Positions 1-8,684 of a stretch of DNA of 55,163 nt are shown piece by piece. Both the position numbers and the translations under genes were made by a program. The notes under the pieces were generated by a model. That model was given only the letters and a program-made list of their open reading frames with translations, was not told the DNA's origin and did not search any database. Every line of letters begins with the position of its first letter. The first letter of the stretch is position 1. This DNA comes from Ruminococcus sp. (lineage in GTDB: Bacteria > Bacillota > Clostridia > Oscillospirales > Ruminococcaceae). Location: positions 1-55,163 of the forward strand of contig JAFTYF010000045.1 in assembly GCA_017461395.1 (NCBI GenBank), written 5' to 3'.

Positions 1-1
1 A

Positions 2-106
2 GCTGTTCACAGCAGAAAATACAACAATTTCCCTATGCGTCCGCTTAACTGGAAGTCTCCTTCCGATTACATCAAGGCTTTCCTTAATTCAGGTCAAGTT
101 TTTTGA
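2..106 (+). pseudogene. C-terminal fragment of a DDE-type transposase (cut by window edge)
   Basis: An open frame enters from the left edge and stops with TGA at 104-106. Its last 34 residues include YNNFPMRPLNWKSP followed by a short helix. This Asn-rich 'YN..P...L.wksP' ending is typical of the C-terminus of integrase-core (rve) transposases. Only the tail is visible, so family and intactness cannot be judged. No terminal inverted repeat was identified between 107 and 185. Confidence 0.5.
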
Positions 107-185
107 TTTAATTTGTCTCACATCATTGACAAACCAACATTTAATTCTTATTTCCAATTAATATTTATTTAACTCTCAAAAAGCA

Positions 186-214
186 TTGCAATTGTATGAA
201 TATAATGGTATAAT
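186..214 (+). promoter_or_regulatory. Sigma-A type promoter of the GH5 gene
   Basis: TTGCAA at 186-191 and TATAAT at 209-214 are separated by 17 bases, about 38 bases before the start codon. The rest of 107-252 is AT-rich and shows nothing else I recognise. Confidence 0.7.
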
Positions 215-252
215 AAAAATGTATGATATACGATTCAGAAAGGAAATAGAAT

Positions 253-2337
253 ATGTGCAGAAAAATAATGGCAGTTCTGACCGTGTCCGCAATGGCGGCA
301 TCTATGGCTGGCTGCTCAGATAAAAAATCTTCATCTTCACACTCATCCAACTCTTCTACAACGTCAGCCACAGAATCTGATCCGGAAGAAGATACAACAG
401 AAAAAAAAGCTCCCGTAACTACAGTACTGACAACCGAAGCAGCTACAGCTCCCCCAACGGAGCACATAAGCCCCAGAGAAACCCTTACGGCTTCATGCGG
501 TACTCAGGTAAGTCTGAATAAGACAATACCGTACACAGAGGGGAGCAATACCGTCAAGGTTCCGCTTGCAGACCTCATTCAGGAGGGAGATAAAATAAGC
601 TCCTTCACTTTTGTTATATATTCCGCTGACGGCAGCAATATCGGCGAATTCAAGGGCGGATGCGGAATTTCAGTCACCAAAGACTGCCCTGCCGCTACGG
701 ATGAAGGCTGGTATCAGTCCGAAAATATCACAGCTCCAACTCAGGGAACATACGGCGAAATAACATGGAACGTCCCCGCTGATATACAGAATTACATCAC
801 AGCCGGCGGAGAGCTTCTTTTTGGCTACTGGTGGGGAAATTCCTCCAGCATCCGCATTGAAAACGTTATCTGTACCTATACAAGAACTGCTGATATCCCT
901 GTTGATGGCACCGTTACCCAAAACTCAGGCAAAAGTGTGTCATTCAGCGCTGAGGACAATACAATAAGAATCTCCACTGCTGAATTTCTCCCTGAAAACG
1001 CCGTTCCGGAGGCTGTTATATACAATGTCAGTTCATCAGGTTCTCTCGGAAAATTCACCGGAAGCTTCGGATATGATTCATCTGCCGGATACTATCAGTC
1101 ACCTGATACAGCCGTTTTCACTGACAGCTCATCGCTTTCGCTTACATGGTTCGTTCCGGCGCAGGCAAAAGCTCTTGCGGCAAAGGACGGCGAGATTGTT
1201 CTCGGCTACTGGTGGAGCGAGCAGCCTTCAATTACTCTCGATTCCATAACTGTCAAGTACAGTCTTGGTAATGGAAATTCCGCTCCTGTTCAGCCTGATA
1301 CTACACCTGATCCTGAGATTCCGGAAGAAACAAGCGATTTCAGAAGCTCTGAGGAAATCGTAAAGGCTATGAACACCGGCTGGAATCTCGGTAATACTCT
1401 CGACAGCTACAACACCGGCAAATCGGGACTTTCTACCGAAACAGGCTGGGGAAATCACAAAACAACAAAGGAAATGATAACTTCTGTCAAGGATGCAGGC
1501 TTTAATTCTATAAGAATTCCAGTAACATGGGGCGAGCATATGAACGGCGATACTATCGACGCAGACTGGCTTGCCCGTGTCAAGGAAGTCGTTGATTATG
1601 CCTACAATCAGGATATGTTCGTTATCCTTAATATGCACCACGATGATTATATCTGGTTTGAACCTCAGGATTCTGAATATGCCGCTGACAGCGCCAAGCT
1701 CAAGGCTATATGGAGCCAGATTGCATCCTGCTTTGCCGACTACGGCGACAGACTTCTCTTTGAGGGCATGAACGAACCGAGAACTGTCGGAAGCGCCAAC
1801 GAATGGATGGGCGGTACCGCAGCTGAAAGAGCTGTAATTGCCAGATATGAAAAGGATTTCGTTGATACCGTGCGCAAAACCGGCGGAAATAATGCCCACC
1901 GCTCACTGATAATTACTTCGTATGCAGCTTCGGCAGAAACTGCCGCTCTCAATGATGTTGTCGTTCCCAACTCAAAAAATATCATCCTTTCTGTTCACTA
2001 TTACGCACCGTGGAAGTTCTCAGACGGCTCCGTTACCGACTTCAATGACAGCGGAAAGACTGAACTTGACGCAAAATTCGCTGAACTTAAACAGAAATTT
2101 ATAGATAAAGGAACTCCTGTTATTATTGGAGAATTCGGATGTATCAACGCTGCTCCGGAATCCGAAAGACAGGAATACTATAAATACTATATCGAATCTG
2201 CAAAGAAACTGGGTATTAAATGCTTCGTGTGGGATAATAATATATCCTCCGGTGAACAGAGCTTCGGCATCTTTAACAGAAGTGCTCTTACCTGGAATCA
2301 GGCAATACTTTCAGCTATCATGGAAGGCGCAAAATAA
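253..2337 (+). CDS. Lipid-anchored GH5 endo-beta-glucanase with two tandem N-terminal modules
   Basis: Predicted secreted endoglucanase-type enzyme of glycoside hydrolase family 5 (694 aa). The start is supported by AAAGGAAA 6-8 bases upstream. Residues 1-20 form a signal peptide ending in MAGC, so Cys21 is probably lipidated and the enzyme stays on the cell surface; there is no dockerin. A Ser/Thr/Glu linker (about 22-75) precedes two related beta-sandwich-like modules (about 80-212 and 215-338), each containing a GYWW motif, which I infer to be carbohydrate-binding. The GH5 barrel covers about 367-690, with GWNLGNTLD, NMHHDD, the acid/base Glu508 in MNEPR and the nucleophile Glu627 in GEFG, and a Trp in FVWDNN. 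The layout suggests subfamily GH5_4, acting on cellulose, mixed-linkage glucan or xyloglucan. It is convergent with a lipoprotein gene across a repeat element. Confidence 0.88.
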   Translation: MCRKIMAVLTVSAMAASMAGCSDKKSSSSHSSNSSTTSATESDPEEDTTEKKAPVTTVLTTEAATAPPTEHISPRETLTASCGTQVSLNKTIPYTEGSNTVKVPLADLIQEGDKISSFTFVIYSADGSNIGEFKGGCGISVTKDCPAATDEGWYQSENITAPTQGTYGEITWNVPADIQNYITAGGELLFGYWWGNSSSIRIENVICTYTRTADIPVDGTVTQNSGKSVSFSAEDNTIRISTAEFLPENAVPEAVIYNVSSSGSLGKFTGSFGYDSSAGYYQSPDTAVFTDSSSLSLTWFVPAQAKALAAKDGEIVLGYWWSEQPSITLDSITVKYSLGNGNSAPVQPDTTPDPEIPEETSDFRSSEEIVKAMNTGWNLGNTLDSYNTGKSGLSTETGWGNHKTTKEMITSVKDAGFNSIRIPVTWGEHMNGDTIDADWLARVKEVVDYAYNQDMFVILNMHHDDYIWFEPQDSEYAADSAKLKAIWSQIASCFADYGDRLLFEGMNEPRTVGSANEWMGGTAAERAVIARYEKDFVDTVRKTGGNNAHRSLIITSYAASAETAALNDVVVPNSKNIILSVHYYAPWKFSDGSVTDFNDSGKTELDAKFAELKQKFIDKGTPVIIGEFGCINAAPESERQEYYKYYIESAKKLGIKCFVWDNNISSGEQSFGIFNRSALTWNQAILSAIMEGAK

Positions 2338-2341
2338 AAGC

Positions 2342-2680
2342 ATAAATACCTGTGACAGTGTTTTTCCTATAGGAATTATAAGTATTTATCGGTGGAAACC
2401 TTTCCAAAGACTTTTAATACTAAAATTTCCGCCTGACAAGGCACACTATTTTTGTAAAAGAGAATTTTAACATTTCTCCCTTAGTGTGCCTTGTCAGGCG
2501 GAAATTTAATACTGAAAGTTTTAGGAAAGGAGTTTGAGGATTACTCCCCACTGAGTGGGGAGATGGCAGCATAGCTGCCAGAGGGGACAGGCTCCCGTTG
2601 GGAGAACCCTTTTTCAAAAGGTTTTTCCTCAATAACACTTGTAAAACTCCCATAAGAGAATCATTGTTACAGGTATTTAT
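2342..2680. repeat. Palindromic repeat element, copy 1
   Basis: A 339-bp element lies between two convergent genes. Its ends are near-perfect inverted repeats: ATAAATACCTGTGACAGTG at 2342-2360 and the complement of ATAAATACCTGTAACAATGA at 2661-2680. Inside is a long imperfect palindrome (2399-2530). Its outer arm is shared with copy 2 at 39622-39926 (for example TTTCCGCCTGACA and its complement). Its inner arm (2438-2448 with 2482-2492) has a different sequence in each copy but is self-complementary in both. Two further hairpins follow: CTCCCCACTGAGTGGGGAG and AACCCTTTTTC-AAAAGGGTT-like. It carries no ORF of its own and probably acts as a bidirectional terminator as well. Confidence 0.8.
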
Positions 2681-2688
2681 CCTTTATT

Positions 2689-3468
2689 TTACACTTCAAG
2701 CTGATTGATGAGTTCGCTCTGCATCAAGCTGGAGAACGACACATACCACTGACCGTTCTTTTCAAGAAAAGCGCTTGAATTTCCGACAAAAGGTTCTCCG
2801 TTATCGGCATTGACATAGTACATATAATTAATGACGGTACCGCTTGTATAGTCTGTTCCGAGTTCCTCATTGAATGAGGAAAGCTCTTCCTCAGTAACCT
2901 CAGTAAAAAGCTCTGCTGAAACATCTGCTGTCCAGCGGTCATTTTCCGAATCGCTGAATTCTGCCATAATTTCCTCAACCATCACCATAGAATCGTCAAT
3001 CGCCTTGATAAGAGCCTCTCTGCTGAACACCTCATCTGGAGATTTTCCATCGAGCTCATCAGCCATAAGCTCCTTGTAGCACTCTATTTCCTGTTCATTG
3101 AACATCTTGTAGACATTTTCAGGCTCATGATCCAGATATGCCTGATAGAAATCAGCTGCAAGTGTAAGGCTGTCGGTATATCCACTGCCGGATACATCCG
3201 CCGGAGCTGTTTCTACTGCTTTTGAAGCCGGCTGTGTAGTGACAGTTTTTACCGCTTTCTTTGTCGTTGTTTTTGTTGTAACGGGAGCTTCAGTCGCCGG
3301 AATAGTCGTTGAAACTGTAGTTTCCGCCGGCTGTGATGCTGCCGTTATTTTTTCGGGAACAGCAGACGATTTATTATCGCTGCTGCCCGATTCACTCTTA
3401 CTGCACGAAGCTATTGCGCCGCACACCATAAGAGTTGACAGTAATACTGCCGCAATTTTTTTATTCAT
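2689..3468 (-). CDS. Thr-rich lipoprotein of unknown function
   Basis: 259-aa predicted lipoprotein. The signal peptide ends in AIASC (Cys22), followed by a Ser/Thr/Ala-rich spacer (about 25-95) that would hold the folded part away from the membrane. The C-terminal domain (about 100-259) is acidic and mixed alpha/beta, with no motif I recognise; its start, with repeated Tyr/Phe in helix-like segments, resembles NTF2-like or DUF4878-type lipoprotein domains, but this is only a guess. It starts 3 bases after the stop of the upstream LRR gene, with AAAGGA inside that gene's end, so the two are almost certainly co-transcribed and translationally linked. Confidence 0.75.
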   Translation of the reverse strand: MNKKIAAVLLSTLMVCGAIASCSKSESGSSDNKSSAVPEKITAASQPAETTVSTTIPATEAPVTTKTTTKKAVKTVTTQPASKAVETAPADVSGSGYTDSLTLAADFYQAYLDHEPENVYKMFNEQEIECYKELMADELDGKSPDEVFSREALIKAIDDSMVMVEEIMAEFSDSENDRWTADVSAELFTEVTEEELSSFNEELGTDYTSGTVINYMYYVNADNGEPFVGNSSAFLEKNGQWYVSFSSLMQSELINQLEV

Positions 3469-3471
3469 ATA

Positions 3472-4971
3472 TTAGTAATCCTTTTTCTTTCCGCAATCCC
3501 TGCAGGTTTTTCCGAGCTTTTTGATATCTCCGCCGCAGAATGAGCATTTGCCCATTGATTTCCAGCTGCTCACTACTTTTTCCTGATAAGCAGGGAATCG
3601 GCTAAGATTATCCATGAGATAATTCCACGAGATATTCATGAGGTTCGGACAATCTGAAAATACCGAGTCGATCTTCACAACTGACGGTGGAATCTTAATG
3701 CTTTCCAGATTTGTACATCCGCTGAAATCACCTAAGAAAGTCACCTTTGAGGGAATCTCAATGCTGCGAAGAGATGTGCATCCCGCAAAGCCGTCAACGT
3801 ATGTAACGGCAAATGGAATAGCGATTTTTTTCAGCGAAACGCAGTTCTGGAACGCAAACTGACCGATCGTCTTGATAGTTTTCGGCAATTCGATTTCTTC
3901 AAGCCCTGTACATCCGGCAAAGCTTCTCTCGTTGATAGAAGAAACTCCGTCAGGAATAATCACGTTTTTGAGCTTTTCACAACCGGAAAATGCATACTTA
4001 CCAATCTGCTTGACCGTATTCGGAAGCCAAATGGATTCGAGATTTTTACAGCCATTAAATGCAAATGCACCGATTTCTGATACACGGTTTGACATCTCGA
4101 CGCTTTCAAGGCTCTCGCACTCCGCAAAAACGCAGTCGTGAATAACGCTGATGTTATTCGGCAGGAACATTGATTTAAGATTTGTACATCCTCTGAAAGC
4201 CCACGGACCGATCTTTGAAAGACTTTCCGGAATCTTTATTTCTTCAAGGGACGAGCAATTTCTGAATGCATAGCCGCCGATCTCGGCAAGACCGTCGGGA
4301 AGAATAACCTTTTTCAGTGTTGTGCAGTCCTCGAAAGCGTTTTCGCCGATTTTGCGTACACTGGAGGGAATTGTAATTTCGTCTGAGTTTCCGGAGTATC
4401 TTATAAATACGCCGTTTTCTATTTCTATGCTTGGCTTGTTAACAGCCTTCTTTTCAGGCTTTGGTGCCGGCTTCGGAGCTTCTGGTTTTACCTCCGGCTT
4501 GATAGCTTCCGGCTTTGCCTCTGGTTTGGGAGCTTCCGGCTTGATAGCTTCTGGTTTTACCTCCGGCTTGATAGCTTCCGGCTTTGCCTCTGGCTTGGGA
4601 GCTTCCGGCTTTGCCTCTGGCTTGGGAGCTTCCGGCTTTGCCTCTGGCTTGATAGCTTCCGGCTTTGCCTCTGGCTTGGGAGCTTCTGGTTTTGCCTCCG
4701 GCTTGATAGCTTCCGGCTTTGCCTCTGGCTTGGGAGCTTCTGGTTTTACCTCCAGCTTGGGAGCTTCCGGCTGTTCTGCCACTCTAACCTTCGCCGCACG
4801 CACTGGACTTACGATAACTCTCTTATGTCCGGTTTTGCTTTTTTCTGAAAGTCTGATTGATTTTTCTACGATAAAAGGCTCACCGCATCCAGGACAGATC
4901 CAAGCATCCTTCTCACTGTCTACCTGAACAGGTTCACCGCAGTAATAACATTTCGAATTGACTATACCCAT
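3472..4971 (-). CDS. Zinc-ribbon / KPEA-repeat / BspA-type leucine-rich-repeat protein
   Basis: 499 aa, no signal peptide. Domains in order: an N-terminal zinc ribbon with CYYC and CPGC knuckles (about 8-33); a basic stretch; a low-complexity region of [14 protein letters not shown] units (about 68-170); eight or more BspA-type LRRs (LRR_5, about 185-465) with the pattern FxxCxxLxxIxLPxxVxxIG; and a second zinc ribbon at the C-terminus (CSFCGG...CRDCG). Surface BspA proteins normally carry signal peptides, so this zinc-ribbon version is probably cytoplasmic, and its partner is unknown. GGAGG precedes the ATG. A sigma-A promoter with an operator-like palindrome lies just upstream, and a lipoprotein follows in the same operon. 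A paralogue without zinc ribbons is at 23753-25255. Confidence 0.8.
   Translation of the reverse strand: MGIVNSKCYYCGEPVQVDSEKDAWICPGCGEPFIVEKSIRLSEKSKTGHKRVIVSPVRAAKVRVAEQPEAPKLEVKPEAPKPEAKPEAIKPEAKPEAPKPEAKPEAIKPEAKPEAPKPEAKPEAPKPEAKPEAIKPEVKPEAIKPEAPKPEAKPEAIKPEVKPEAPKPAPKPEKKAVNKPSIEIENGVFIRYSGNSDEITIPSSVRKIGENAFEDCTTLKKVILPDGLAEIGGYAFRNCSSLEEIKIPESLSKIGPWAFRGCTNLKSMFLPNNISVIHDCVFAECESLESVEMSNRVSEIGAFAFNGCKNLESIWLPNTVKQIGKYAFSGCEKLKNVIIPDGVSSINERSFAGCTGLEEIELPKTIKTIGQFAFQNCVSLKKIAIPFAVTYVDGFAGCTSLRSIEIPSKVTFLGDFSGCTNLESIKIPPSVVKIDSVFSDCPNLMNISWNYLMDNLSRFPAYQEKVVSSWKSMGKCSFCGGDIKKLGKTCRDCGKKKDY
4455..4770 (-). repeat. In-frame coding repeats (KPEA units)
   Basis: Tandem and interspersed 12-15-bp units coding for KPEA, PKPEA and IKPEA, with neighbouring copies nearly identical at the DNA level. 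The length is likely to vary between strains by slippage or recombination. Confidence 0.85.
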
Positions 4972-4994
4972 ACAAACCTCCTGGTATTAACTTT

Positions 4995-5013
4995 TTGGTA
5001 TGACCCATACCAA
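4995..5013. promoter_or_regulatory. Operator-like palindrome at the LRR promoter
   Basis: TTGGTATGACCCATACCAA is a perfect 8-bp inverted repeat around a 3-bp centre. It lies immediately downstream of the -10 box at 5018-5023 and would cover the transcription start of the LRR-lipoprotein operon. A repressor site is the simplest reading; the repressor is unknown. Confidence 0.6.
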
Positions 5014-5017
5014 TTAT

Positions 5018-5046
5018 ATTATACCTTTTTCAGCTTCGATAGTCAA
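5018..5046 (-). promoter_or_regulatory. Sigma-A promoter of the LRR-lipoprotein operon
   Basis: Reading on the minus strand, TTGACT (5041-5046), 17 bases, TATAAT (5018-5023). The leader to the ATG at 4971 is about 40 bases. Confidence 0.75.
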
Positions 5047-5094
5047 TAGAAATGAATAAATATTAATAATTAAGAAAGTTTTTTGTTGTTTTGT

Positions 5095-5130
5095 ACAAAA
5101 AAGCGGCTGGCAATTTAACACAACCGCTCT
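5095..5130 (-). terminator. Terminator of pyrCF
   Basis: AGCGG...CCGCT hairpin followed, on the minus strand, by a run of six T before GTAC. It sits downstream of the pyrF stop. Confidence 0.6.
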
Positions 5131-5177
5131 TTTGTTTATTTAATTAAGCAAATACAATATGCAAATTCAGCTGCCTG

Positions 5178-6104
5178 TTATTTAAGATTGATGTACTGAG
5201 TAATATCATCTCTCATGCGGATAACCTCACGGCGTGCTGCTTTTGCGAAATCACGCTCGTCGCAGCCTTCCTTCTTATATGCACACATTACAGCACGGCT
5301 GGAATTTACGATAGCACCAAGACCGTTTTCATCGAAGCCGCCCTTAAGACCTTCAGCTCCGCCGCCCTGTGCTCCGTATCCGGGAACAAGGAACATTGTA
5401 TGAGGCAGACGCTTTCTTAGCTCAGTAAGCTGCTCCGGATAAGTAGCTCCGACTACAGCTCCTACTGCGGAATATCCATACTTGCCGATAGTATCTGCGC
5501 CCCATTTTTCGCACATATCGCCCATTTTTGCATAAACAGGAGTTCCGTCCTCAAGGCGGAGATCCTGTAATTCACCGCTTGACGGATTTGAAGTCTTTAC
5601 AAGAACATAGATTCCCTTATCACGCTCACGGCAGTACTTAAGAAGCGGATCAATTCCGTCAGTACCAAGATATCCATTTACTGTGAGGGCGTCTGCACCG
5701 AAAGGTTCAACCTCGGTATCGCAGATATTTACAGTGCCGATGTGAGCGCTTGCGTAAGCTTCCATTGTTGCACCGATATCATTTCTCTTACCGTCTGTGA
5801 TAACGAACATTCCGTTGAGCTTTGCGTATCTGATAGTCTTTTCAAGCGTTCTGATTCCGTAGTGACCGAACATCTCGTAATATGCAGCCTGCGGCTTTAT
5901 AGCAGGAACGATATCGTGAATCTCGTCGATAATTGCCTGATTGAAATCAAAGATCGCCTTTGAAACAGCTTTCATAGTCCAGCCGTCGCTTTCCTGATAA
6001 CGTCTCATGATAAATTCCGGAACGTATTCCGGTCTAGGGTCAAGACCTACTACAGTAGGATTTTTCATCTCAATAATTTTTTCAATAAGTCGGTCAAATG
6101 ACAT
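5178..6104 (-). CDS. pyrF: Orotidine 5'-phosphate decarboxylase (long, type-2 form)
   Basis: Catalyses OMP to UMP, the last step of de novo pyrimidine synthesis, in the cytoplasm. The 308-aa length and the N-terminal VGLDPRPEYVP fit the long OMP decarboxylase family rather than the 230-aa form. The catalytic Lys/Asp cluster is visible as DGKRNDIG (about residues 103-110), and the phosphate-binding VPGYGAQGG segment lies near 240. It starts 9 bases after pyrC, so the two form an operon under the leader attenuator at 7386-7540. No oddities. Confidence 0.93.
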   Translation of the reverse strand: MSFDRLIEKIIEMKNPTVVGLDPRPEYVPEFIMRRYQESDGWTMKAVSKAIFDFNQAIIDEIHDIVPAIKPQAAYYEMFGHYGIRTLEKTIRYAKLNGMFVITDGKRNDIGATMEAYASAHIGTVNICDTEVEPFGADALTVNGYLGTDGIDPLLKYCRERDKGIYVLVKTSNPSSGELQDLRLEDGTPVYAKMGDMCEKWGADTIGKYGYSAVGAVVGATYPEQLTELRKRLPHTMFLVPGYGAQGGGAEGLKGGFDENGLGAIVNSSRAVMCAYKKEGCDERDFAKAARREVIRMRDDITQYINLK

Positions 6105-6113
6105 AGCGCTACC

Positions 6114-7385
6114 TTACCTTTCATCGTATCTTATAGTTCCTTTTGATATAGTCACAAGAGGCTTTCCCGTGAGGGACATTCCCTTGAAAACCGTATTATG
6201 TGATTTGGAGTGCAGTTTTTCCGGATCAACGATCCATTTTCTATTGATATCTGCAATCATCAGATCAGCAGTTTTTCCAACCTCAATAGCTGGAATTTCC
6301 AGTCCGAGTATCTTTCTCGGATTCACGCACATAAGCTCTGCGATCTTGTTCAGGCCGACCTCACCAGTGTGGAAAAGAGCTGTAAGTGCAGCGGCGAAAG
6401 AGGTTTCAAGACCTACAACGCCGTTAGGAGCCTTTTCAAAATCGGCTTTTTCCGCAGCCGAATGAGGCGCATGATCGGTGATAATGCAGTCTATCGTGCC
6501 GTCCTTTATGCCGTCAATAATTGCTCTTACGTCTGCTTCTGTTCTCAGCGGAGGATTCATTCTGTAGTCGGCGTCACACTTTTCCAGAAGCTTGTCAGTC
6601 AGCATGAAATAATGCGGTGCCGTTTCACAGGTAACTTTAACTCCCCTTGATTTGGCAAATCTGATGATATCAGTACTGCCCTCAGTGGAAACGTGGCAGA
6701 TATGTATTCTTGCGTCTGCGGATGAAGCAAGAATTATCTCACGGGCGGTAATATAATCCTCAGACGCCCTATCCATGCCTTTTACGCCGAGCTTTTCAGA
6801 TATCTCGCCCTTATTCATGATACCGCCGTTTATGATGCTGAGATCCTCGCAGTGAGAAGCAACAAGAAGTCCGTTTTCATTGGACATTTCAAGAGCCTTC
6901 CGCATCATTTCAGCATTTTCAACAGGTCTGCCGTCGTCAGAAATGCAGATGCAGCCCGCCTCTTTAAGAGCCTCATAGTCGTTAAGACCGTTTCCTTTCA
7001 TACCGCCGGTAATACAGCCCACGGGATAAACATCCACGCCTGTTCCCTCCGCTTTTTCAATGATATAGCGGATGGTTTCAGGATTATCGCACGGCGGATC
7101 AGTGTTTGGCATCGCAAGAACTCCCGTAACTCCGCCTGCAAGAGCAGCAGCGCATCCTGTGAGGATATCCTCTTTATGTGTGAAGCCGGGATCACGGAAA
7201 TGAACGTGCATATCAAAGAGTGACGGCATCAGTACGAGGTCTGTTCCGTCAATGACTGTATCGGCATCGGCAGAGAGAGAATTTCCCACCGCAGAAATTA
7301 TTCCGCCGCTGATGAGTACATCGGTGATAAGATCTTTTTCAGCGTCAACAGCACGGATATTTTTTATAAGAATCGTTTCTGACAT
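6114..7385 (-). CDS. pyrC: Dihydroorotase
   Basis: Interconverts carbamoyl-aspartate and dihydroorotate in pyrimidine synthesis; a zinc amidohydrolase of class I length (about 423 aa). Metal-binding DMHVHFRDPG is near residue 57, ICHVSTE supplies further His, and ITDHAPH is near 300. I chose the ATG at 7385 because GGGAGA stands 8 bases upstream; the frame could extend by six codons to a TTG at 7403, but that would place the start before the ribosome binding site. First gene of pyrC-pyrF, behind an intrinsic terminator in its leader. Confidence 0.93.
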   Translation of the reverse strand: MSETILIKNIRAVDAEKDLITDVLISGGIISAVGNSLSADADTVIDGTDLVLMPSLFDMHVHFRDPGFTHKEDILTGCAAALAGGVTGVLAMPNTDPPCDNPETIRYIIEKAEGTGVDVYPVGCITGGMKGNGLNDYEALKEAGCICISDDGRPVENAEMMRKALEMSNENGLLVASHCEDLSIINGGIMNKGEISEKLGVKGMDRASEDYITAREIILASSADARIHICHVSTEGSTDIIRFAKSRGVKVTCETAPHYFMLTDKLLEKCDADYRMNPPLRTEADVRAIIDGIKDGTIDCIITDHAPHSAAEKADFEKAPNGVVGLETSFAAALTALFHTGEVGLNKIAELMCVNPRKILGLEIPAIEVGKTADLMIADINRKWIVDPEKLHSKSHNTVFKGMSLTGKPLVTISKGTIRYDER

Positions 7386-7540
7386 ATATTCATCTCCCAA
7401 CAAAAAATAAAAGCCCGTCCGAATCCTTTCAGACGAGCATACTAAGCCAATTTAGCGCCATTTTAGCTCTGTTCCGGCAGCAAACCGGCGCAGAGAAAGT
7501 ATACATACACGCCTTGCCGGCTGTCCAGCCGTAAAGGACA
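7386..7540 (-). promoter_or_regulatory. pyrC leader with transcription attenuator
   Basis: The leader of about 155 nt ends in a strong intrinsic terminator (7414-7437: CTCGTCTGAA / TTCGGACGGG stem with an AGGA loop, then CTTTTATTTTTT) placed before the pyrC ribosome binding site, so read-through must be controlled. The first leader hairpin (CCTTTA - CGGCT/AGCCG - GCAAGG, about 7505-7532) resembles the bulge of PyrR-binding hairpins, but the usual CCAGAGAGG loop is missing. A second hairpin (CTCTG...CAGAG) lies between. PyrR control is therefore only a suggestion; attenuation itself is well supported. Confidence 0.7.
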
Positions 7541-7545
7541 CATAC

Positions 7546-7574
7546 ATTATATCATATTATATTCTGTTTGTCCA
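7546..7574 (-). promoter_or_regulatory. Sigma-A promoter of pyrCF
   Basis: Minus strand TGGACA (7569-7574), 17 bases, TATAAT (7546-7551). The predicted transcription start near 7539 gives the leader described above. Confidence 0.65.
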
Positions 7575-7614
7575 GTATTTTCTTATTTTTTTATATTTTA
7601 ATCAATACAGTATT

Positions 7615-7824
7615 TTACTTTGATTTTTTCTTTTTGATATTGCTTTTTACCTTGAGAACAGCAAGTGCAATTGCGGCATTTCCTACGCTTTTCGCAATTG
7701 CCTTTACATCGTGCTTTGTAGAATTCTTCGGAGCCTCAACTGCCTTATCAATACTTCCTGTACCTGCTGTTTTCATTGAACCTATGCCGAATGAGAAATT
7801 TCCGGTATTCTTTTCAAATTCCAT
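7615..7824 (-). CDS. Small basic protein of unknown function, coupled to trmB
   Basis: 69 aa with start ATG at 7824. GGAGG, 7 bases upstream, is formed by the end of trmB, whose stop overlaps the spacer. The N-terminal part is Gly/Ser/Thr-rich, followed by an Ala-rich helix (about 42-57) and a Lys-rich tail ending KKKKSK. No known family recognised. The coupling to trmB and clean start argue that it is real. Confidence 0.6.
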   Translation of the reverse strand: MEFEKNTGNFSFGIGSMKTAGTGSIDKAVEAPKNSTKHDVKAIAKSVGNAAIALAVLKVKSNIKKKKSK

Positions 7825-7826
7825 AA

Positions 7827-8489
7827 TCAATCCTCCAAAACCGGTCTTGCGATAAGGAACTTTATTTTCTTGCCCTCGTCGCTGAACATTTTTTCATGCT
7901 CTGTCACAAAATTTTCGTAAGGACTTTCACTGTGCAGATCGAAGGTCTTGTAAACTATCTCAAATCCGGCTTCTGCAAAATATTCAAAAGATTCCTCGAA
8001 AAGCTCGTCATCATCAGTCTTGAACCAAATCTCGCCGCGCAGGAACTTCTTATAGTTGAGAAGCTGTCTCGTATGCGTAAGACGGCGTTTTTTATGCTTC
8101 TTTTTCGGCCACGGATTGCAGAAATTGATATAAATTCTGTCTGCACAATCGTTTTCGTTCCATGCAAGATCAATGCGCTCAATATTCTGGATAGCGATCC
8201 TCACATTGTTCATAGGCTGATTTTTTTCCTTGTAAGCCTGTTCAAGCTTTCTTTTTGCAAGCACAAGCATCTCGTTTTTGATATCCATAGCGATAAAATT
8301 TATCTCTGGATGCGCCGGTGCCGCCTGGGAAATAAATCCGCCCTTTCCGCAGCCAAGCTCCACATAAAGAGGCTTGTCTGGATCATCAAAAAGCTCATTC
8401 CAACGACCTATCTGCTGCTGAGGCTCATGTATATAAAACGGGCAGGCTTCAAGTTCCGGCTTTGCCCATGGTTTATGTCTGATTCTCAT
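7827..8489 (-). CDS. trmB: tRNA (guanine-N7-)-methyltransferase
   Basis: Methylates G46 in the tRNA variable loop using SAM. The 220-aa length is usual for the family. [10 protein letters not shown] (about 40-49) is the SAM-binding motif I, AMDIKNEM supplies the ribose-binding Asp, and [11 protein letters not shown] (about 125-135) is the family's PWPK signature. AAGGAG lies 7 bases before the ATG. A small basic protein follows with overlapping signals. Confidence 0.95.
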   Translation of the reverse strand: MRIRHKPWAKPELEACPFYIHEPQQQIGRWNELFDDPDKPLYVELGCGKGGFISQAAPAHPEINFIAMDIKNEMLVLAKRKLEQAYKEKNQPMNNVRIAIQNIERIDLAWNENDCADRIYINFCNPWPKKKHKKRRLTHTRQLLNYKKFLRGEIWFKTDDDELFEESFEYFAEAGFEIVYKTFDLHSESPYENFVTEHEKMFSDEGKKIKFLIARPVLED

Positions 8490-8684
8490 AATGATTCTCC
8501 TTAGATTTTATTACATTATATTATACCATGTATTTCCGGAAATAGCAACAGATTTTTTATTATTTTGAGAAATCGCTTTGAAGAAGCTCCTATTTGAGGT
8601 AACGCTGACTGCGGCGGGATTTTTTCTTCTGAACGGCGCTGTTCTTATTACGCATTCTCTTGGAAATCCTGATATATTCGGCAA

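Noticed and set aside
1228-1899. 223-codon minus-strand frame inside the GH5 gene
   Set aside because: Lies wholly inside the catalytic domain coding sequence, no ribosome binding site, no recognisable protein.
4322-4927. Plus-strand frame rich in ASGF/GLGASG repeats opposite the first LRR gene
   Set aside because: Antisense shadow of the KPEA repeats, with no start signal; the minus-strand gene has zinc ribbons and LRRs.
7505-7532. Firm assignment of the pyrC leader hairpin as a PyrR site
   Set aside because: The conserved loop sequence of PyrR sites is missing, so only attenuation is claimed.
8585-8660. 21-codon basic frame on the minus strand (MRNKNSAVQKKKSRRSQRYL...)
   Set aside because: Only a weak ribosome binding site and it lies after a terminator; too short to support alone.
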